Source: Alphaproteobacteria bacterium (GTDB lineage: Bacteria; Pseudomonadota; Alphaproteobacteria; Bin95). From it: a stretch of 34,725 nt of DNA. The notes under the pieces were generated by a model. That model saw only the letters and a program-made list of their open reading frames with translations. It was not told the origin of the DNA and made no database searches. Where the stretch lies: the NCBI GenBank assembly GCA_030833925.1, contig JAURGE010000028.1:1-34725 (forward strand), written 5' to 3'. Below are positions 1-11,226 of this stretch, piece by piece. How positions within the stretch are numbered: the first letter of the stretch is position 1; the number at the start of each line of letters is the position of its first letter. A program made the position numbers and the translations under genes.

Positions 1-1
1 A

Positions 2-1018
2 GCCGCAGACCAAGAGATCAAACGGATAGAGGCTGTATACGATTCAATTGCAGACTTAATATGCGCTGATTCACGCGATGAAATAGCTATCGTAGAAAAT
101 GCGACCGTGGCCTGGGATATGGCTTTCTATTCTATCCCACTCCAGAACGGCGACCGTATTCTAACGTCAGAAGCTGAGTATGGCGCAAACTTTGTTGCAT
201 TTCTCCAAACGGCGAAACGTAAAGGCGTAATTGTCGATGTTGTGCCTTCGACGGAGTCAGGAGAGCTAGATGTTATAGCCCTCGACGCAATGATGGATAG
301 AACCGTAAAGCTTGTCGCAGTTAGCCACGTGCCTACAAATGGTGGATTGATAAATCCAGCCCCCGCCATAGGGCAGATCACAAAAGCGCATGGTGCCCTT
401 TACCTTTTGGATGCCTGCCAATCCATCGGGCAAATGCCTATCAATGTTAGAGAAATTGGCTGCGACCTACTTTCTGCGACTGGACGCAAATATCTCAGAG
501 GTCCACGTGGCATAGGCTTCCTTTACGCACGGCAGCAAATAATTCAGATGCTAGAGCCCCCTATTATCGACCACTACGCAGCAGAATGGACATCCCCCAC
601 CACATTCATGCTTCGCCCAGATGCTAGGCGGTTTGAAAACTGGGAAAATAACTATGCTGCGAAGCTCGGTTTGGGAGCTGCTGTGGATTACGCACTAGCG
701 ATAGGCTTGGAGCCTATCTGGGAGCGCATTCAAGAGTTAGCCATCAAGTTACGTGAACGTCTCTCGGAACGGCCCAATATCAAAGTGATGGATATCGGAA
801 GCCAGAACTGTGGCATTGTTACATTCGTGGTCGACGGCGAATGCCCATACAAAATTATGCAACAGCTAAGAGATAAAGGAATAAATATTAGCGTATCAGA
901 CCCATCAAGTACGCTGATCGACTCCACAAGGCGCAAATTACCGCCCATCCTTCGCGCCTCAGTGCACTACTACAACGATGAAGGCGAAATCGATTCTTTA
1001 CTCGACGCTCTTCCTTGA
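2..1018 (+). CDS. Class V PLP-dependent aminotransferase (5'-truncated by window edge)
   Basis: This is a PLP enzyme of the cysteine desulfurase / isopenicillin-N-epimerase-like fold. The open frame runs back to base 2 without a stop. The translated upstream part contains ENATVAWDMAF, a normal family segment, so the GTG at 107 is internal and the true start lies outside the window. Visible motifs are DACQSIGQ, whose Asp contacts the PLP ring nitrogen, and ATGRKYLRGPRG, whose Lys should form the Schiff base with PLP. The C-terminal small domain ends with LRASVHYYNDEGEID, typical of the family. It converges on gyrB with an 81-bp gap. The substrate is unknown; an amino-acid lyase, desulfurase or epimerase role is equally possible. 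The family call is firm and the specific reaction is not. Confidence 0.85.
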   Translation, partial: AADQEIKRIEAVYDSIADLICADSRDEIAIVENATVAWDMAFYSIPLQNGDRILTSEAEYGANFVAFLQTAKRKGVIVDVVPSTESGELDVIALDAMMDRTVKLVAVSHVPTNGGLINPAPAIGQITKAHGALYLLDACQSIGQMPINVREIGCDLLSATGRKYLRGPRGIGFLYARQQIIQMLEPPIIDHYAAEWTSPTTFMLRPDARRFENWENNYAAKLGLGAAVDYALAIGLEPIWERIQELAIKLRERLSERPNIKVMDIGSQNCGIVTFVVDGECPYKIMQQLRDKGINISVSDPSSTLIDSTRRKLPPILRASVHYYNDEGEIDSLLDALP

Positions 1019-1099
1019 AAACCAGCTTCCCAGGATAGAAAGATCTGGCCAGGTTCTCAAAAGTCCAAGTTAATATTGGGAAAACTTTATGGCAAAGCC

Positions 1100-3529
<2,430 letters not shown>

Positions 3530-3551
3530 TTAAATTCCTAACCTCAACTCA

Positions 3552-4721
3552 TTATTGTTCTGGCGCGTCCGAGCCAATGCAAAGCCAGTCGGCTCGGCCA
3601 TCAAGCGCCGAGAGTTGTAATTTATCAGCACCAGTGACCCATAGCTGTCCACCGAGTCCAAGAGCTTCATCAAACAGGGCATGCCTTCGGTTTGGATCGA
3701 AGTGAGCCGCTATCTCATCTAAAAGTAGTGCAGGAGCACACCCTGTAGTCCGTTCTATCATTCGCGCGGATGCAAAGGTTAGCGAAACGAGAAGAGCTTT
3801 CTGTTCACCAGTTGAACCGACGGCTGCAGGCATATTACGAGACCTATCGAAGATCGCCATATCGGTACGGTGAGGACCAGAGGTGGTCATTCCCATCTCT
3901 GCATCGTGACGACGCTCCTCAGCCAACACCTCACGCATCCGATCTTCAGCTTCCAAGGCGGGAACTTCATTCAACCAGCCTTCAATCAGGCCTTCGACCA
4001 TAACGGACGCGCGCGGGAATGCAGTGACACCTTCTGCTGCTGCGGCATCTAAAAGAGCCGCAGTTTCAATGCGAGCTGCAGCAACAGCTACCGCTCGACC
4101 GGCCATCTCTGCTTCCAGGGCATCCAGCCAGGTGACATCCCCCGTGCCAGATTTCAGTAGGGAGAGCCTCTGTCGCATCGCATTTCGATAACTTGACACA
4201 CGCCCGATATGGGCAGGGTCAGAAGCCGCAACGATCCTATCCAGGTACCGTCTTCTTTCTTCTGCAGCCCCAGAAAAAAGACCATCCATCTGCGGCGTTA
4301 ACCAAAGTGCGGAAAATCGTTCAGCTAGCGATGCCTGACCCCTCGCCACCTCACCATCCACGCGAACTTGTCGTGAATGACTAAGCTGACCTGGATCAAC
4401 GCCCACACCAACTTGCGTCTCTCCCAAAGGTCCTGTGACATAAGCGGCAGCAGCCCATCCTCCAGCACCACCAATTCGCGTGATTTCGTTGGCACGAGCA
4501 CCGCGCATTCCACGGCCTGGGGTGAGGAGTGAAATCGCTTCTAAAATATTTGTTTTACCAGCCCCGTTAGGGCCAACCAAAACCACTGCTGATTCACTGA
4601 CTTCTAACCGGAGACTGGCATGACTACGAAAGTCAGTAAGTGTCAGCCTGTTTAAATAGCAGCCAACAGGAAAACCTGTGTCGTTGGCCGGGGCCATTTG
4701 CATGAGGGGATAGGCAGACAA
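3552..4721 (-). CDS. recF: DNA replication/repair protein RecF
   Basis: SMC-like ATPase that loads RecA at single-stranded gaps during recombinational repair with RecO and RecR. The 389 residues carry a Walker A motif GPNGAGKT at residues 50-57 and, near the C-terminus, an ABC-type signature STGEQKALLVSL. Walker B follows as ALLLDEIAAHFD. The N-terminal strand LNRLTLTDFRSH is typical of RecF; about 20 residues precede it, so ATGs at codons 7 or 9 are alternative starts. It lies 12 bp after dnaN and 25 bp before gyrB, the classical gene order, so the three are probably co-transcribed. Confidence 0.97.
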   Translation of the reverse strand: MSAYPLMQMAPANDTGFPVGCYLNRLTLTDFRSHASLRLEVSESAVVLVGPNGAGKTNILEAISLLTPGRGMRGARANEITRIGGAGGWAAAAYVTGPLGETQVGVGVDPGQLSHSRQVRVDGEVARGQASLAERFSALWLTPQMDGLFSGAAEERRRYLDRIVAASDPAHIGRVSSYRNAMRQRLSLLKSGTGDVTWLDALEAEMAGRAVAVAAARIETAALLDAAAAEGVTAFPRASVMVEGLIEGWLNEVPALEAEDRMREVLAEERRHDAEMGMTTSGPHRTDMAIFDRSRNMPAAVGSTGEQKALLVSLTFASARMIERTTGCAPALLLDEIAAHFDPNRRHALFDEALGLGGQLWVTGADKLQLSALDGRADWLCIGSDAPEQ

Positions 4722-4733
4722 GGGATCCGTGAA

Positions 4734-5858
4734 CTATACGCGCATCGGCATAAGCACATAGAGCGCCGAAGCATCTGCTTTATCACGCAGTATTGTAGGA
4801 GCGGCCGGGTCAGCGAAAACTAACTCGGCAATGTCGCCTTCAATCTGGCTGGCGATGTCAAGGAGATATCGTGAATTGAAACCGATCTCCATTGAATCGG
4901 ATTCATAATCCGCCTCAATTTCCTCACTGGCCGCACCAGCCTCTGCGTTATTTGCAGAAACTATGATAGCCCCTGGTTGAAGAGAAAGCTTAACGGCTCG
5001 TGATTTTTCAGTAGCGATTGTAGAGACCCGATCCACTGCATCTTTGAACGCCTGGCGATCGATTTGAACACTCTTATCATTGCCGGCAGGTATAACCCGT
5101 TGGTAATCAGGGAATGCACCATCAATCAGCTTTGACGTCAGCACAACGCCATTCATTGAAAAGCGGATTTTAGTTTCAGATACAGAAACCGAAACATATG
5201 CATCGCCAGCTTCCTCGAGAAGCTTTCGCAGTTCTCCAACGGTCTTCCGAGGCACAATCACCCCTGGCATACCAGCAGCACCATCTGGCAAAGGCGCCTC
5301 AGCGCGGGCTAGACGATGGCCGTCTGTTGCCACTGCTCGAAGAACTTGGACGCCTTCGTGGTCTGCTGTGTGAAAATAGATACCGTTAAGATAGTAACGC
5401 GTCTCTTCAGTCGAAATTGCAAAACGGGTGCGGTCAATGAGTGCGCGAAGATCCCGCGCCGCCATTTTGAAGCCAATAGGCATCTCACTATCCGCAAGGG
5501 ATGGAAAATCAGCCGTGGGTAATACTGCCAATTGGAAGGTAGACCGTCCCGCTCGGACAATCATACGTTCCGATTCAGCATCTAGCGCCAATTCCACCTG
5601 AGCACCGTCTGGCAATTTTCGAACAATATCATGAAGAGTATGTGCGGGGGCAGTAGCCGAGCCAGATTGGGATGCAGGATCAGCGTCGGCAGACTCTAGT
5701 AGCCCAATTTCCATGTCCGTGGCGGAAAGCGATAACTTACCATCAGCAACGTCCAACTTCACGTTTGCAAGAATCGGGATAGTATTTCGGCGCTCAACAA
5801 CGCTCTGAGCATGGGAGAGCGTACGTAGAAGAACGTTTCTGTCGATCATAAGCCGCAT
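4734..5858 (-). CDS. dnaN: DNA polymerase III beta subunit (sliding clamp)
   Basis: Ring-shaped processivity clamp that tethers DNA polymerase III to the template. The 374-residue length and three repeated clamp domains fit the family. Recognisable segments include the N-terminal RNVLLRTLSHAQSVVERR, TRYYLNGIYFH and ATDGHRLARAE in the middle domain, and the C-terminal end YVLMPMRV. The MPMRV tail is a DnaN hallmark. It starts the dnaN-recF-gyrB string. The 167 bp upstream separate it from hisF rather than from dnaA, so it needs its own promoter or read-through from the his operon. A TGTGA-N6-GCACA site lies 47-62 bp upstream of the start codon. Confidence 0.98.
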   Translation of the reverse strand: MRLMIDRNVLLRTLSHAQSVVERRNTIPILANVKLDVADGKLSLSATDMEIGLLESADADPASQSGSATAPAHTLHDIVRKLPDGAQVELALDAESERMIVRAGRSTFQLAVLPTADFPSLADSEMPIGFKMAARDLRALIDRTRFAISTEETRYYLNGIYFHTADHEGVQVLRAVATDGHRLARAEAPLPDGAAGMPGVIVPRKTVGELRKLLEEAGDAYVSVSVSETKIRFSMNGVVLTSKLIDGAFPDYQRVIPAGNDKSVQIDRQAFKDAVDRVSTIATEKSRAVKLSLQPGAIIVSANNAEAGAASEEIEADYESDSMEIGFNSRYLLDIASQIEGDIAELVFADPAAPTILRDKADASALYVLMPMRV

Positions 5859-5904
5859 AATCTGAAACCCTCAATCAGGTGGTTCGCTAGCACTCTAAAT
5901 GTAG

Positions 5905-5920
5905 TGTGATCTATAGCACA
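5905..5920. promoter_or_regulatory. Possible CRP/FNR-family binding site upstream of dnaN
   Basis: TGTGATCTATAGCACA fits the CRP consensus TGTGA-N6-TCACA at nine of ten defined positions. It sits between hisF and dnaN, 47-62 bp upstream of the dnaN start on the minus strand. No convincing -35/-10 pair was found nearby, and a match of this length can occur by chance, so regulation of dnaN by a CRP/FNR-type factor is only a possibility. Confidence 0.25.
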
Positions 5921-6025
5921 AACCTACAAAATATGCGCAGCACTAGCGTCTAAAAAATCGATGAACAATAGCGTGTTTTTAATAACCACACCAGCCCACA
6001 CCGGGGTTTAATTGGGAATAAGGCC

Positions 6026-6796
6026 TTATTGCCCTGGAACTGGACGAACAGACAATCCTGCCCTCTCCATATGCGCCTTCGCCTCCCTAATTTCGACCTC
6101 ACCAAAGTGAAAAATCGAAGCCGCCAAAACAGCGGAAGCATGACCCTCGGCAACACCTTCAACCAAATGCTCCACCTTACCCACACCACCGGAAGCTATC
6201 ACAGGAACAGTTACAGAGTCTGAGACAGCCCGTGTAAGGGCCAAATCAAAACCACTTCTGGCACCATCTCTATCCATAGATGTAAGCAATATCTCACCAG
6301 CGCCGAGTGAAACTACGCGCTTAGCCCATTGCACAGCATCTATGCCAGTATCCCTGCGACCCCCGTGGGTAAAGACTGACCAGTGTCCGGGCTTAACTTG
6401 CTTTGCGTCGATCGCCACCACTATACACTGAGACCCGAATTTTTCGCTCGCCTCCGCCACAAGTCCTGGCCGAGCAACCGCCGCCGAATTGATCGACACC
6501 TTATCGGCACCCGCCAATAGAAGCTTTCGAACATCCTCCACCTGACGAACGCCGCCTCCTACGGTCAGTGGCATGAAACATTGCTCAGCCGTTGCACTGA
6601 CGACGTCAAATAGAGTGTCTCTTTCCTCATGGCTTGCGGAGATATCAAGGAAGCAGAGTTCGTCTGCCCCTGCTGCATCATATACTTTTGCTTGCTCTAC
6701 TGGATCTCCAGCATCAACCAAATTCACAAAGTTGACACCCTTGACGACACGACCAGCATGGACATCAAGGCATGGAATGATGCGAACGGTAAGCAT
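6026..6796 (-). CDS. hisF: Imidazole glycerol phosphate synthase cyclase subunit HisF
   Basis: TIM-barrel cyclase half of the HisH-HisF enzyme. It uses ammonia from HisH to turn PRFAR into imidazole glycerol phosphate and AICAR, the fifth step of histidine synthesis. The 256 residues contain the catalytic aspartates D11 ([15 protein letters not shown]) and D130 (VVAIDAK). Phosphate-binding glycines are visible in LTVGGGVR and VIASGGVGK. It follows hisA with a 3-bp gap and is the last his gene here. hisE, which often follows hisF in alphaproteobacteria, is not present; dnaN comes next on the same strand. Confidence 0.98.
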   Translation of the reverse strand: MLTVRIIPCLDVHAGRVVKGVNFVNLVDAGDPVEQAKVYDAAGADELCFLDISASHEERDTLFDVVSATAEQCFMPLTVGGGVRQVEDVRKLLLAGADKVSINSAAVARPGLVAEASEKFGSQCIVVAIDAKQVKPGHWSVFTHGGRRDTGIDAVQWAKRVVSLGAGEILLTSMDRDGARSGFDLALTRAVSDSVTVPVIASGGVGKVEHLVEGVAEGHASAVLAASIFHFGEVEIREAKAHMERAGLSVRPVPGQ

Positions 6797-6799
6797 CTG

Positions 6800-7522
6800 C
6801 TATTTCAATGCCTCCAATGCGGCCGCTGGCTCTATTCCGCCATCGTAAAGGGCTCGCCCGACAATCACCCCATTGATACCTGACTGCTCTTCCGACTTAA
6901 GGGCTTTGAGATCATGCAAACTAGAAACGCCGCCTGAAGCAATGATCGGGGTAGAGAGCGCAAAAGCAAGATCGACCGTTGCATCCAAATTTACACCGCC
7001 CATCGCACCATCTCTATCAATATCAGTGAAAACGATGGCTGCCGCACCCGCATCTTCAAAACGAAGAGCTAATTCCATTGCAGAGATCGTACTAGTTTCA
7101 ACCCACCCTTTGACCGCCACCATGCCATTTCGTGCATCAATACCTATAGCTACCTTACCCGGGTATTCCCTACATGCTGTCTTCACTAATTCTGGATCTT
7201 CTAACGCGACAGTTCCGAGAATAACGCGGGCCAAGCCTGCATCTAACCAACGGTCTATCGCCGCCATGTTGCGAATACCTCCTCCCAATTGGGCAGGAAT
7301 TTTAACTTGGGACAAAATATTTCTGACCGCGGCGCTGTTGATGGAACTCCCTTCAATCGCTCCATCAAGATCCACAAGATGCAGCCACTTGAAGCCAGCC
7401 TCCTGGAACAGGCAGGCTTGGGCGGCCGGATCGTCGTTAAAAACAGTAGCCTTCGCCATGTCACCACGCAAAAGCCGGACACACTGTCCATTTTTGAGAT
7501 CGATAGCCGGATAAAGGATCAT
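6800..7522 (-). CDS. hisA: Phosphoribosylformimino-5-aminoimidazole carboxamide ribotide isomerase HisA
   Basis: TIM-barrel isomerase that opens the ribose ring of ProFAR by an Amadori rearrangement, giving the substrate of HisHF. The 240 residues show the two catalytic aspartates, D8 in YPAIDLKNGQCVRL and D129 in VAIGIDARNG. The duplicated half-barrel phosphate sites are QLGGGIRN and IIASGGVSS. It lies 3 bp after the GNAT gene and 3 bp before hisF, in a tight operon. HisA and HisF share ancestry, but the YPAIDLK start distinguishes this one as HisA. Confidence 0.98.
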   Translation of the reverse strand: MILYPAIDLKNGQCVRLLRGDMAKATVFNDDPAAQACLFQEAGFKWLHLVDLDGAIEGSSINSAAVRNILSQVKIPAQLGGGIRNMAAIDRWLDAGLARVILGTVALEDPELVKTACREYPGKVAIGIDARNGMVAVKGWVETSTISAMELALRFEDAGAAAIVFTDIDRDGAMGGVNLDATVDLAFALSTPIIASGGVSSLHDLKALKSEEQSGINGVIVGRALYDGGIEPAAALEALK

Positions 7523-7525
7523 AAT

Positions 7526-8077
7526 TTAATTAGCTTCGGCAGGTGGAGGGTCTGTATCAAGTAGATTCTTGAAAAAGAAGAGGCCTTTGATCCATTTACC
7601 TTGCACAAATGCATAATGCGGGTGGGTTGCCCAATGATCGTAACCAAGCTCTTGATAAAGCTTAATAGCCCGATCTTGAGTTTCACGAACATCCAAATTC
7701 AAGATACGAAATTTTCTCTTTCTTGCCCTCAGTTCAACTTCACGCGTTAGTTGCCGTGCAAGGCCGTGACCCCGTGCCCAGGGTGCCATGAAGGAATGCA
7801 TTAAAGAGGCTGAATGTTTTTGGGCTTCATTATTCTTAGGCGGTGAGACCAGTTGAGCAGATCCACAAATGATACCATTCAAACGTGCAACGAAGAGTTC
7901 TCGCTCTGGGACCAACATAACACCCCGCCAATAAGCCTCCAGCATCTGCCTAGGCGGGGGCTCAAGCCATCCGAACCCTCCCCCATCGAGGATTGCAAGG
8001 TTTGCTGCCTCGCAAAGTTCTTCGACGTCCGACTCGCCGAATTTCTCAACCATCTGGATCTGTGCACCAGCAGCCAT
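7526..8077 (-). CDS. GNAT-family N-acetyltransferase inside the his operon
   Basis: A 183-residue protein of the GCN5-related acetyltransferase fold, which usually moves an acetyl group from acetyl-CoA to an amine. The acetyl-CoA loop resembles the Q/R-x-x-G-x-G/A motif in the stretch WARGHGLARQLTREVE, followed by a strand with LNLDVRETQDRAIKLYQELGY, the typical C-terminal GNAT arm. It is 3 bp after hisH and 3 bp before hisA, so it must be co-translated with them. Its substrate cannot be read from the sequence. A role in histidine metabolism or in modifying a his enzyme is suggested only by location. Confidence 0.85.
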   Translation of the reverse strand: MAAGAQIQMVEKFGESDVEELCEAANLAILDGGGFGWLEPPPRQMLEAYWRGVMLVPERELFVARLNGIICGSAQLVSPPKNNEAQKHSASLMHSFMAPWARGHGLARQLTREVELRARKRKFRILNLDVRETQDRAIKLYQELGYDHWATHPHYAFVQGKWIKGLFFFKNLLDTDPPPAEAN

Positions 8078-8080
8078 TGA

Positions 8081-8725
8081 TCAAGGCTCCCACTTAAGGA
8101 AATTTTGTATAATTTTTAGTCCAGCCGCTTGGCTTTTCTCTGGATGAAATTGCAGGCCTACCACATTATCACGCCCAATGGCTGCCGTAACCGGACCGCC
8201 ATATTGAACTTTGGCAAGGACGTGGCCAGGGACTTCCGCATTGAATGCGTAAGAATGAACAAAATATAAATATTCAGCAGCACCTATTCCCGCAAAAACC
8301 GGATGCAGCTCAGCAACTTCAGACAATGAATTCCAACCCATATGCGGGATCTTAAGGCCAGAATCATCTGGCTGAATTGCTTCCACAACCCCAGGGATAA
8401 AGCCGAAGCCAGGAGTATCTCCAAATTCCCTTCCAAGGGTTGCCATCAACTGCATCCCGACGCAAATACCAAGGAAAGGCACCTGCCTAACGGTCGCCGC
8501 CTGCTCAATTGCTTCTGTCATACCAGGAACAGCAGCAATTCCGTCACGACAATCTTTGAAAGCGCCAACCCCAGGAAGCACTATCTTATCCGCAGAGGCA
8601 ACTGTCTTTGCATCTTTGGTGACGACAATGCTGGCGTTGACTTCAGCCTCTCTGACGGAACGCTCGAAAGCTTTCGCCGCTGAGCGGAGGTTGCCTGAGC
8701 CATAGTCGACTATTGCAACTTTCAC
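8081..8725 (-). CDS. hisH: Imidazole glycerol phosphate synthase glutaminase subunit HisH
   Basis: Class I glutamine amidotransferase that hydrolyses glutamine and channels ammonia into HisF. The 214 residues contain the nucleophile C88 in LGICVGMQLM and the H194/E196 pair in QFHPEKSQ, completing the catalytic triad. The N-terminus VAIVDYGSGNLRS is standard for HisH. Translation appears to begin at a GTG, with a GAGG ribosome site 8 bases upstream. It is 150 bp downstream of hisB and 3 bp upstream of the GNAT gene. Confidence 0.97.
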   Translation of the reverse strand: MKVAIVDYGSGNLRSAAKAFERSVREAEVNASIVVTKDAKTVASADKIVLPGVGAFKDCRDGIAAVPGMTEAIEQAATVRQVPFLGICVGMQLMATLGREFGDTPGFGFIPGVVEAIQPDDSGLKIPHMGWNSLSEVAELHPVFAGIGAAEYLYFVHSYAFNAEVPGHVLAKVQYGGPVTAAIGRDNVVGLQFHPEKSQAAGLKIIQNFLKWEP

Positions 8726-8875
8726 TAAGCGTGCCTCAACTCAAACAAAGAAAGTTTTATATCGATTGGCAAACCGCAATCGCATCTCAAACAAAAGCCA
8801 GCGGCGCTAAGACGGACCTTCATATTAGACCAAACTATATCGACCGCCAAAAGCGATCCATTTATGAGCCATTTT

Positions 8876-9475
8876 TTATAAAGACCCACCCAACACGCCT
8901 TTTGTGGAAGGCATCTCATCCCCTCGACGAGGATCAATCTCAACTGCAGCGCGAAGCGCCCTTGCCAATGATTTAAAGCAAGCTTCTGCTACATGGTGAG
9001 CATTGGAGCCATAAAAAGCCTCAAAGTGGAGTGTGGCACCAGCCGCAACAGCAAAAGCCTGAAAGAACTCACGAACAAGCTCACTATCAAAAGTACCAAT
9101 TTTTTTGGATGGCATTTGAACTCGCCAGACCAAAAAAGGTCGGTTGGAGAGGTCAATCACGCATCTCACAAGCGCCTCGTCCATCGGGACATAGGCCTCA
9201 CCGTAACGGCGAATGCCCTTGCGCTCACCGAGAGCCTTAGCAAACGCTTTACCTAACACAATACCACAATCTTCGACGGTGTGATGGTCGTCGATGTGCA
9301 GATCGCCGGTAGCTTTTAGATCGATATCGATCAACCCGTGACGTGCGAGCTGTTCAACCATATGTTCAAAAAAACCAATGCCCGTCTTGATGGAGCTCAC
9401 ACCGGTTCCATCAAGACCAACGGTTACTTTGATTTCGGTCTCGCGAGTTTTTCGCTCAATAGTCGCCTGACGCAT
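8876..9475 (-). CDS. hisB: Imidazoleglycerol-phosphate dehydratase HisB (monofunctional)
   Basis: Dehydrates imidazole glycerol phosphate to imidazole acetol phosphate, the sixth step of histidine synthesis, using a di-manganese centre. The 199-residue length corresponds to the dehydratase alone; the HAD phosphatase domain found in enteric HisB is absent. Metal-ligand motifs are visible: [10 protein letters not shown] at residues 60-69 and [17 protein letters not shown] near the C-terminus. It ends in the usual STKGVLGG. It is the first his gene of the minus-strand operon. The 150 bp between it and hisH holds no gene that I can support. Confidence 0.98.
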   Translation of the reverse strand: MRQATIERKTRETEIKVTVGLDGTGVSSIKTGIGFFEHMVEQLARHGLIDIDLKATGDLHIDDHHTVEDCGIVLGKAFAKALGERKGIRRYGEAYVPMDEALVRCVIDLSNRPFLVWRVQMPSKKIGTFDSELVREFFQAFAVAAGATLHFEAFYGSNAHHVAEACFKSLARALRAAVEIDPRRGDEMPSTKGVLGGSL

Positions 9476-9557
9476 GGGAGAATCCCTAGCATGACATAAG
9501 ACGGCGGTTTTAACAGCACGATAAGAGGGAAGCCAGTCTTCAAAAGTAACTGCGCGG

Positions 9558-10418
9558 TCAGGCCGCGCGGCCCGTAATTACTTCTGTCTGATCCTCTGGA
9601 ACGTAAAAGAAATCGCCAGGTCGCCAATCATGACCAAGATCTCCCATTAATCTGCGTTGGCGTGGTGTCATCTTCTCTAGCAGTTTCGTTGGTAGGGAAC
9701 CAAAATCATAAGCGCGAATAAAAAGCTGACAGTAATTATAGAGAAGTGTTTTACGAGCTCTCCCAGAATAATTTGGAGCAGGACCATGCCAGATGGCGTG
9801 CGGGAACAAGAAGCAATCGCCGGCCTTTCCCATTAACTGCACGCAACCTGGGCTCCTCGGATCAAGCGGTGGATTACGATCTTTTGGAAAAGGCCTAAAA
9901 TGGCTACCAGGATAAACTGTAAATGCCCCCGCATCCTCTTCTGTAACATCGGACAGCAAATATAACGCTTTCATCGCCAGGGGCCGACTTGTCTCCGTAA
10001 CACGAATTTCGCGCAAAGCCTCACCACCATCTGTGTGAGTATATCCAGGAAATTGCTGGGTGGATGGTCGGACAATAGCTTGAGACATACTGAAAAGAAT
10101 GTTGGGCCCCATGATATCAACGACTAGGTCGAAAATTTCTGGACGGTCAATCAAGTCTATAAAGGCTTGATCGTATGGAAGGATGTCTCGTCGATCCATG
10201 AATCCCTCAAGATCCTGGTCAACACACTTATCAACCCAACCATAATGCCCCCGTGGCAACATACCAGACATTGGCTCCCAACCTGGTTGGGTTCGGACAC
10301 GGTCAACTGCCTTAGAAAAATGCGCGACCTCCTCGTGATCAAAAACACCCTGCAGGTGTAAATACCCATCGACCGCCCAGCGAGCCTGCTGATCATCTGT
10401 AAGAGTGCGCATATTCAT
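9558..10418 (-). CDS. Phytanoyl-CoA dioxygenase (PhyH) family Fe(II)/2-oxoglutarate oxygenase
   Basis: A 286-residue mononuclear iron oxygenase of the PhyH family. Members hydroxylate small molecules such as ectoine or acyl-CoAs, coupling O2 to decarboxylation of 2-oxoglutarate. The HxD pair is H128/D130 in GYTHTDGG, the distal histidine is H211 in AIWHGPAPN, and the 2-oxoglutarate arginine is likely R220 or R222 in [14 protein letters not shown]. The start is supported by AGGAGG 10 bases upstream of the ATG. It sits between the his operon and sodB, separated from sodB by a terminator, so it is probably its own unit. The substrate is unknown. Confidence 0.9.
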   Translation of the reverse strand: MNMRTLTDDQQARWAVDGYLHLQGVFDHEEVAHFSKAVDRVRTQPGWEPMSGMLPRGHYGWVDKCVDQDLEGFMDRRDILPYDQAFIDLIDRPEIFDLVVDIMGPNILFSMSQAIVRPSTQQFPGYTHTDGGEALREIRVTETSRPLAMKALYLLSDVTEEDAGAFTVYPGSHFRPFPKDRNPPLDPRSPGCVQLMGKAGDCFLFPHAIWHGPAPNYSGRARKTLLYNYCQLFIRAYDFGSLPTKLLEKMTPRQRRLMGDLGHDWRPGDFFYVPEDQTEVITGRAA

Positions 10419-10478
10419 CTTTCGTACACCTCCTGAAGAGTTGGATTAGGCCATGACGCAAAGAAAATCGCAAAAGAA

Positions 10479-10510
10479 AACCGCCCCAGACCAAAAAACC
10501 TGGAGCGGTT
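10479..10510 (-). terminator. Rho-independent terminator of sodB
   Basis: On the minus strand AACCGCTCCAG and CTGGGGCGGTT form an 11-bp stem with one G-U pair and a 10-base loop. It is followed by TTCTTTT. It lies just downstream of the sodB stop and upstream of the PhyH gene. Confidence 0.85.
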
Positions 10511-10537
10511 AAAATAAACTAGAAACTTGTAAGCAGG

Positions 10538-11128
10538 CTACATACGTCCAGCCACATTCTCCCAGTTCACCATATTATCAAGAAACGCCTTGACGTAATC
10601 GGGACGGCGATTCCGATAGTCGATGTAATATGAATGTTCCCATACGTCACAGCCAAGCAAAGCGGTCTGGCCGAAGCACAATGGATTTACGCCATTCGGT
10701 GTTGACGTTACCTCAAGCTTCCCATTGTTGATTACAAGCCAGGCCCAACCTGACCCAAACTGTCCTGCTGCCTTGGCAATGAAGGCTTCTTTAAACGCAT
10801 CGACAGATCCAAAATCTGCTACTACACGCTTTTCAAGTTCACCAGGCATAGCGCCGCCGCCATTTGGCTTCATCATTTCCCAGAACTGAATGTGATTCCA
10901 ATGCTGAGAGGCGTTATTGAATACACCGGCTTTATCAGCCACGTTATACGTGGACGTGACCAAATCCTCTAAAGACTTTCCAGAAAGTGGTGTGTCTTTG
11001 ATAAGGTTGTTCAGGTTAGTAACGTATGTCTGGTGGTGCTTGTCATGATGAAACTCAAGAGTTTCCTGAGACATATAAGGCCCAAGCGCGTCATGCGCGT
11101 AGGGCAGGGCAGGCAGTTCAAAGGCCAT
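10538..11128 (-). CDS. sodB: Iron superoxide dismutase
   Basis: Converts superoxide to hydrogen peroxide and oxygen in the cytoplasm. The 196 residues match the Fe/Mn SOD family. The N-terminal metal histidine is H27 in EFHHDKHHQTYV, the second is in SQHWNHIQFWE, and the C-terminal ligands lie in CDVWEHSYYIDY. Gln in NNASQHWNH, equivalent to E. coli FeSOD Q69, points to the iron type. An AGGGGGAAG ribosome site precedes the ATG. Its gene is divergent from the synthase gene at 11227 and ends at a clear terminator, so it is monocistronic. Confidence 0.97.
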   Translation of the reverse strand: MAFELPALPYAHDALGPYMSQETLEFHHDKHHQTYVTNLNNLIKDTPLSGKSLEDLVTSTYNVADKAGVFNNASQHWNHIQFWEMMKPNGGGAMPGELEKRVVADFGSVDAFKEAFIAKAAGQFGSGWAWLVINNGKLEVTSTPNGVNPLCFGQTALLGCDVWEHSYYIDYRNRRPDYVKAFLDNMVNWENVAGRM

Positions 11129-11161
11129 CGCTTCCCCCTGTTAACTGTTGAAAATCTATTT

Positions 11162-11191
11162 TTGGCGTCACCGCGACGCTCATACTATTAT
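11162..11191 (+). promoter_or_regulatory. Candidate sigma70-type promoter for the squalene/phytoene synthase gene
   Basis: TTGGCG at 11162-11167 and TATTAT at 11186-11191 are separated by 18 bases in the sodB-synthase divergent gap. Transcription would start near 11198. That is downstream of the earliest in-frame ATG (11194) and supports the ATG at 11227 as the real start. Confidence 0.4.
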
Positions 11192-11226
11192 CTATGCACC
11201 CTTTCGCGCGCTGTCGAGGGCGAACA

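Noticed and set aside
5859..6025. Replication origin or DnaA boxes in the gap before dnaN
   Set aside because: No TTATNCACA-like repeats or AT-rich unwinding element seen.
6017..6030. AATAAGGCCTTATT palindrome across the hisF stop as a terminator
   Set aside because: No T-run follows on the minus strand and the perfect palindrome leaves almost no loop; it may be chance.
6873..7514. 213-codon open frame antisense to hisA
   Set aside because: Its codons mirror the hisA frame, it has no recognisable motif, and hisA is unambiguous.
9552..9568. GC-rich hairpin (GCGCGG / CCGCGC) at the stop of the PhyH gene
   Set aside because: Stem of six and only scattered T residues follow; too weak to call a terminator.
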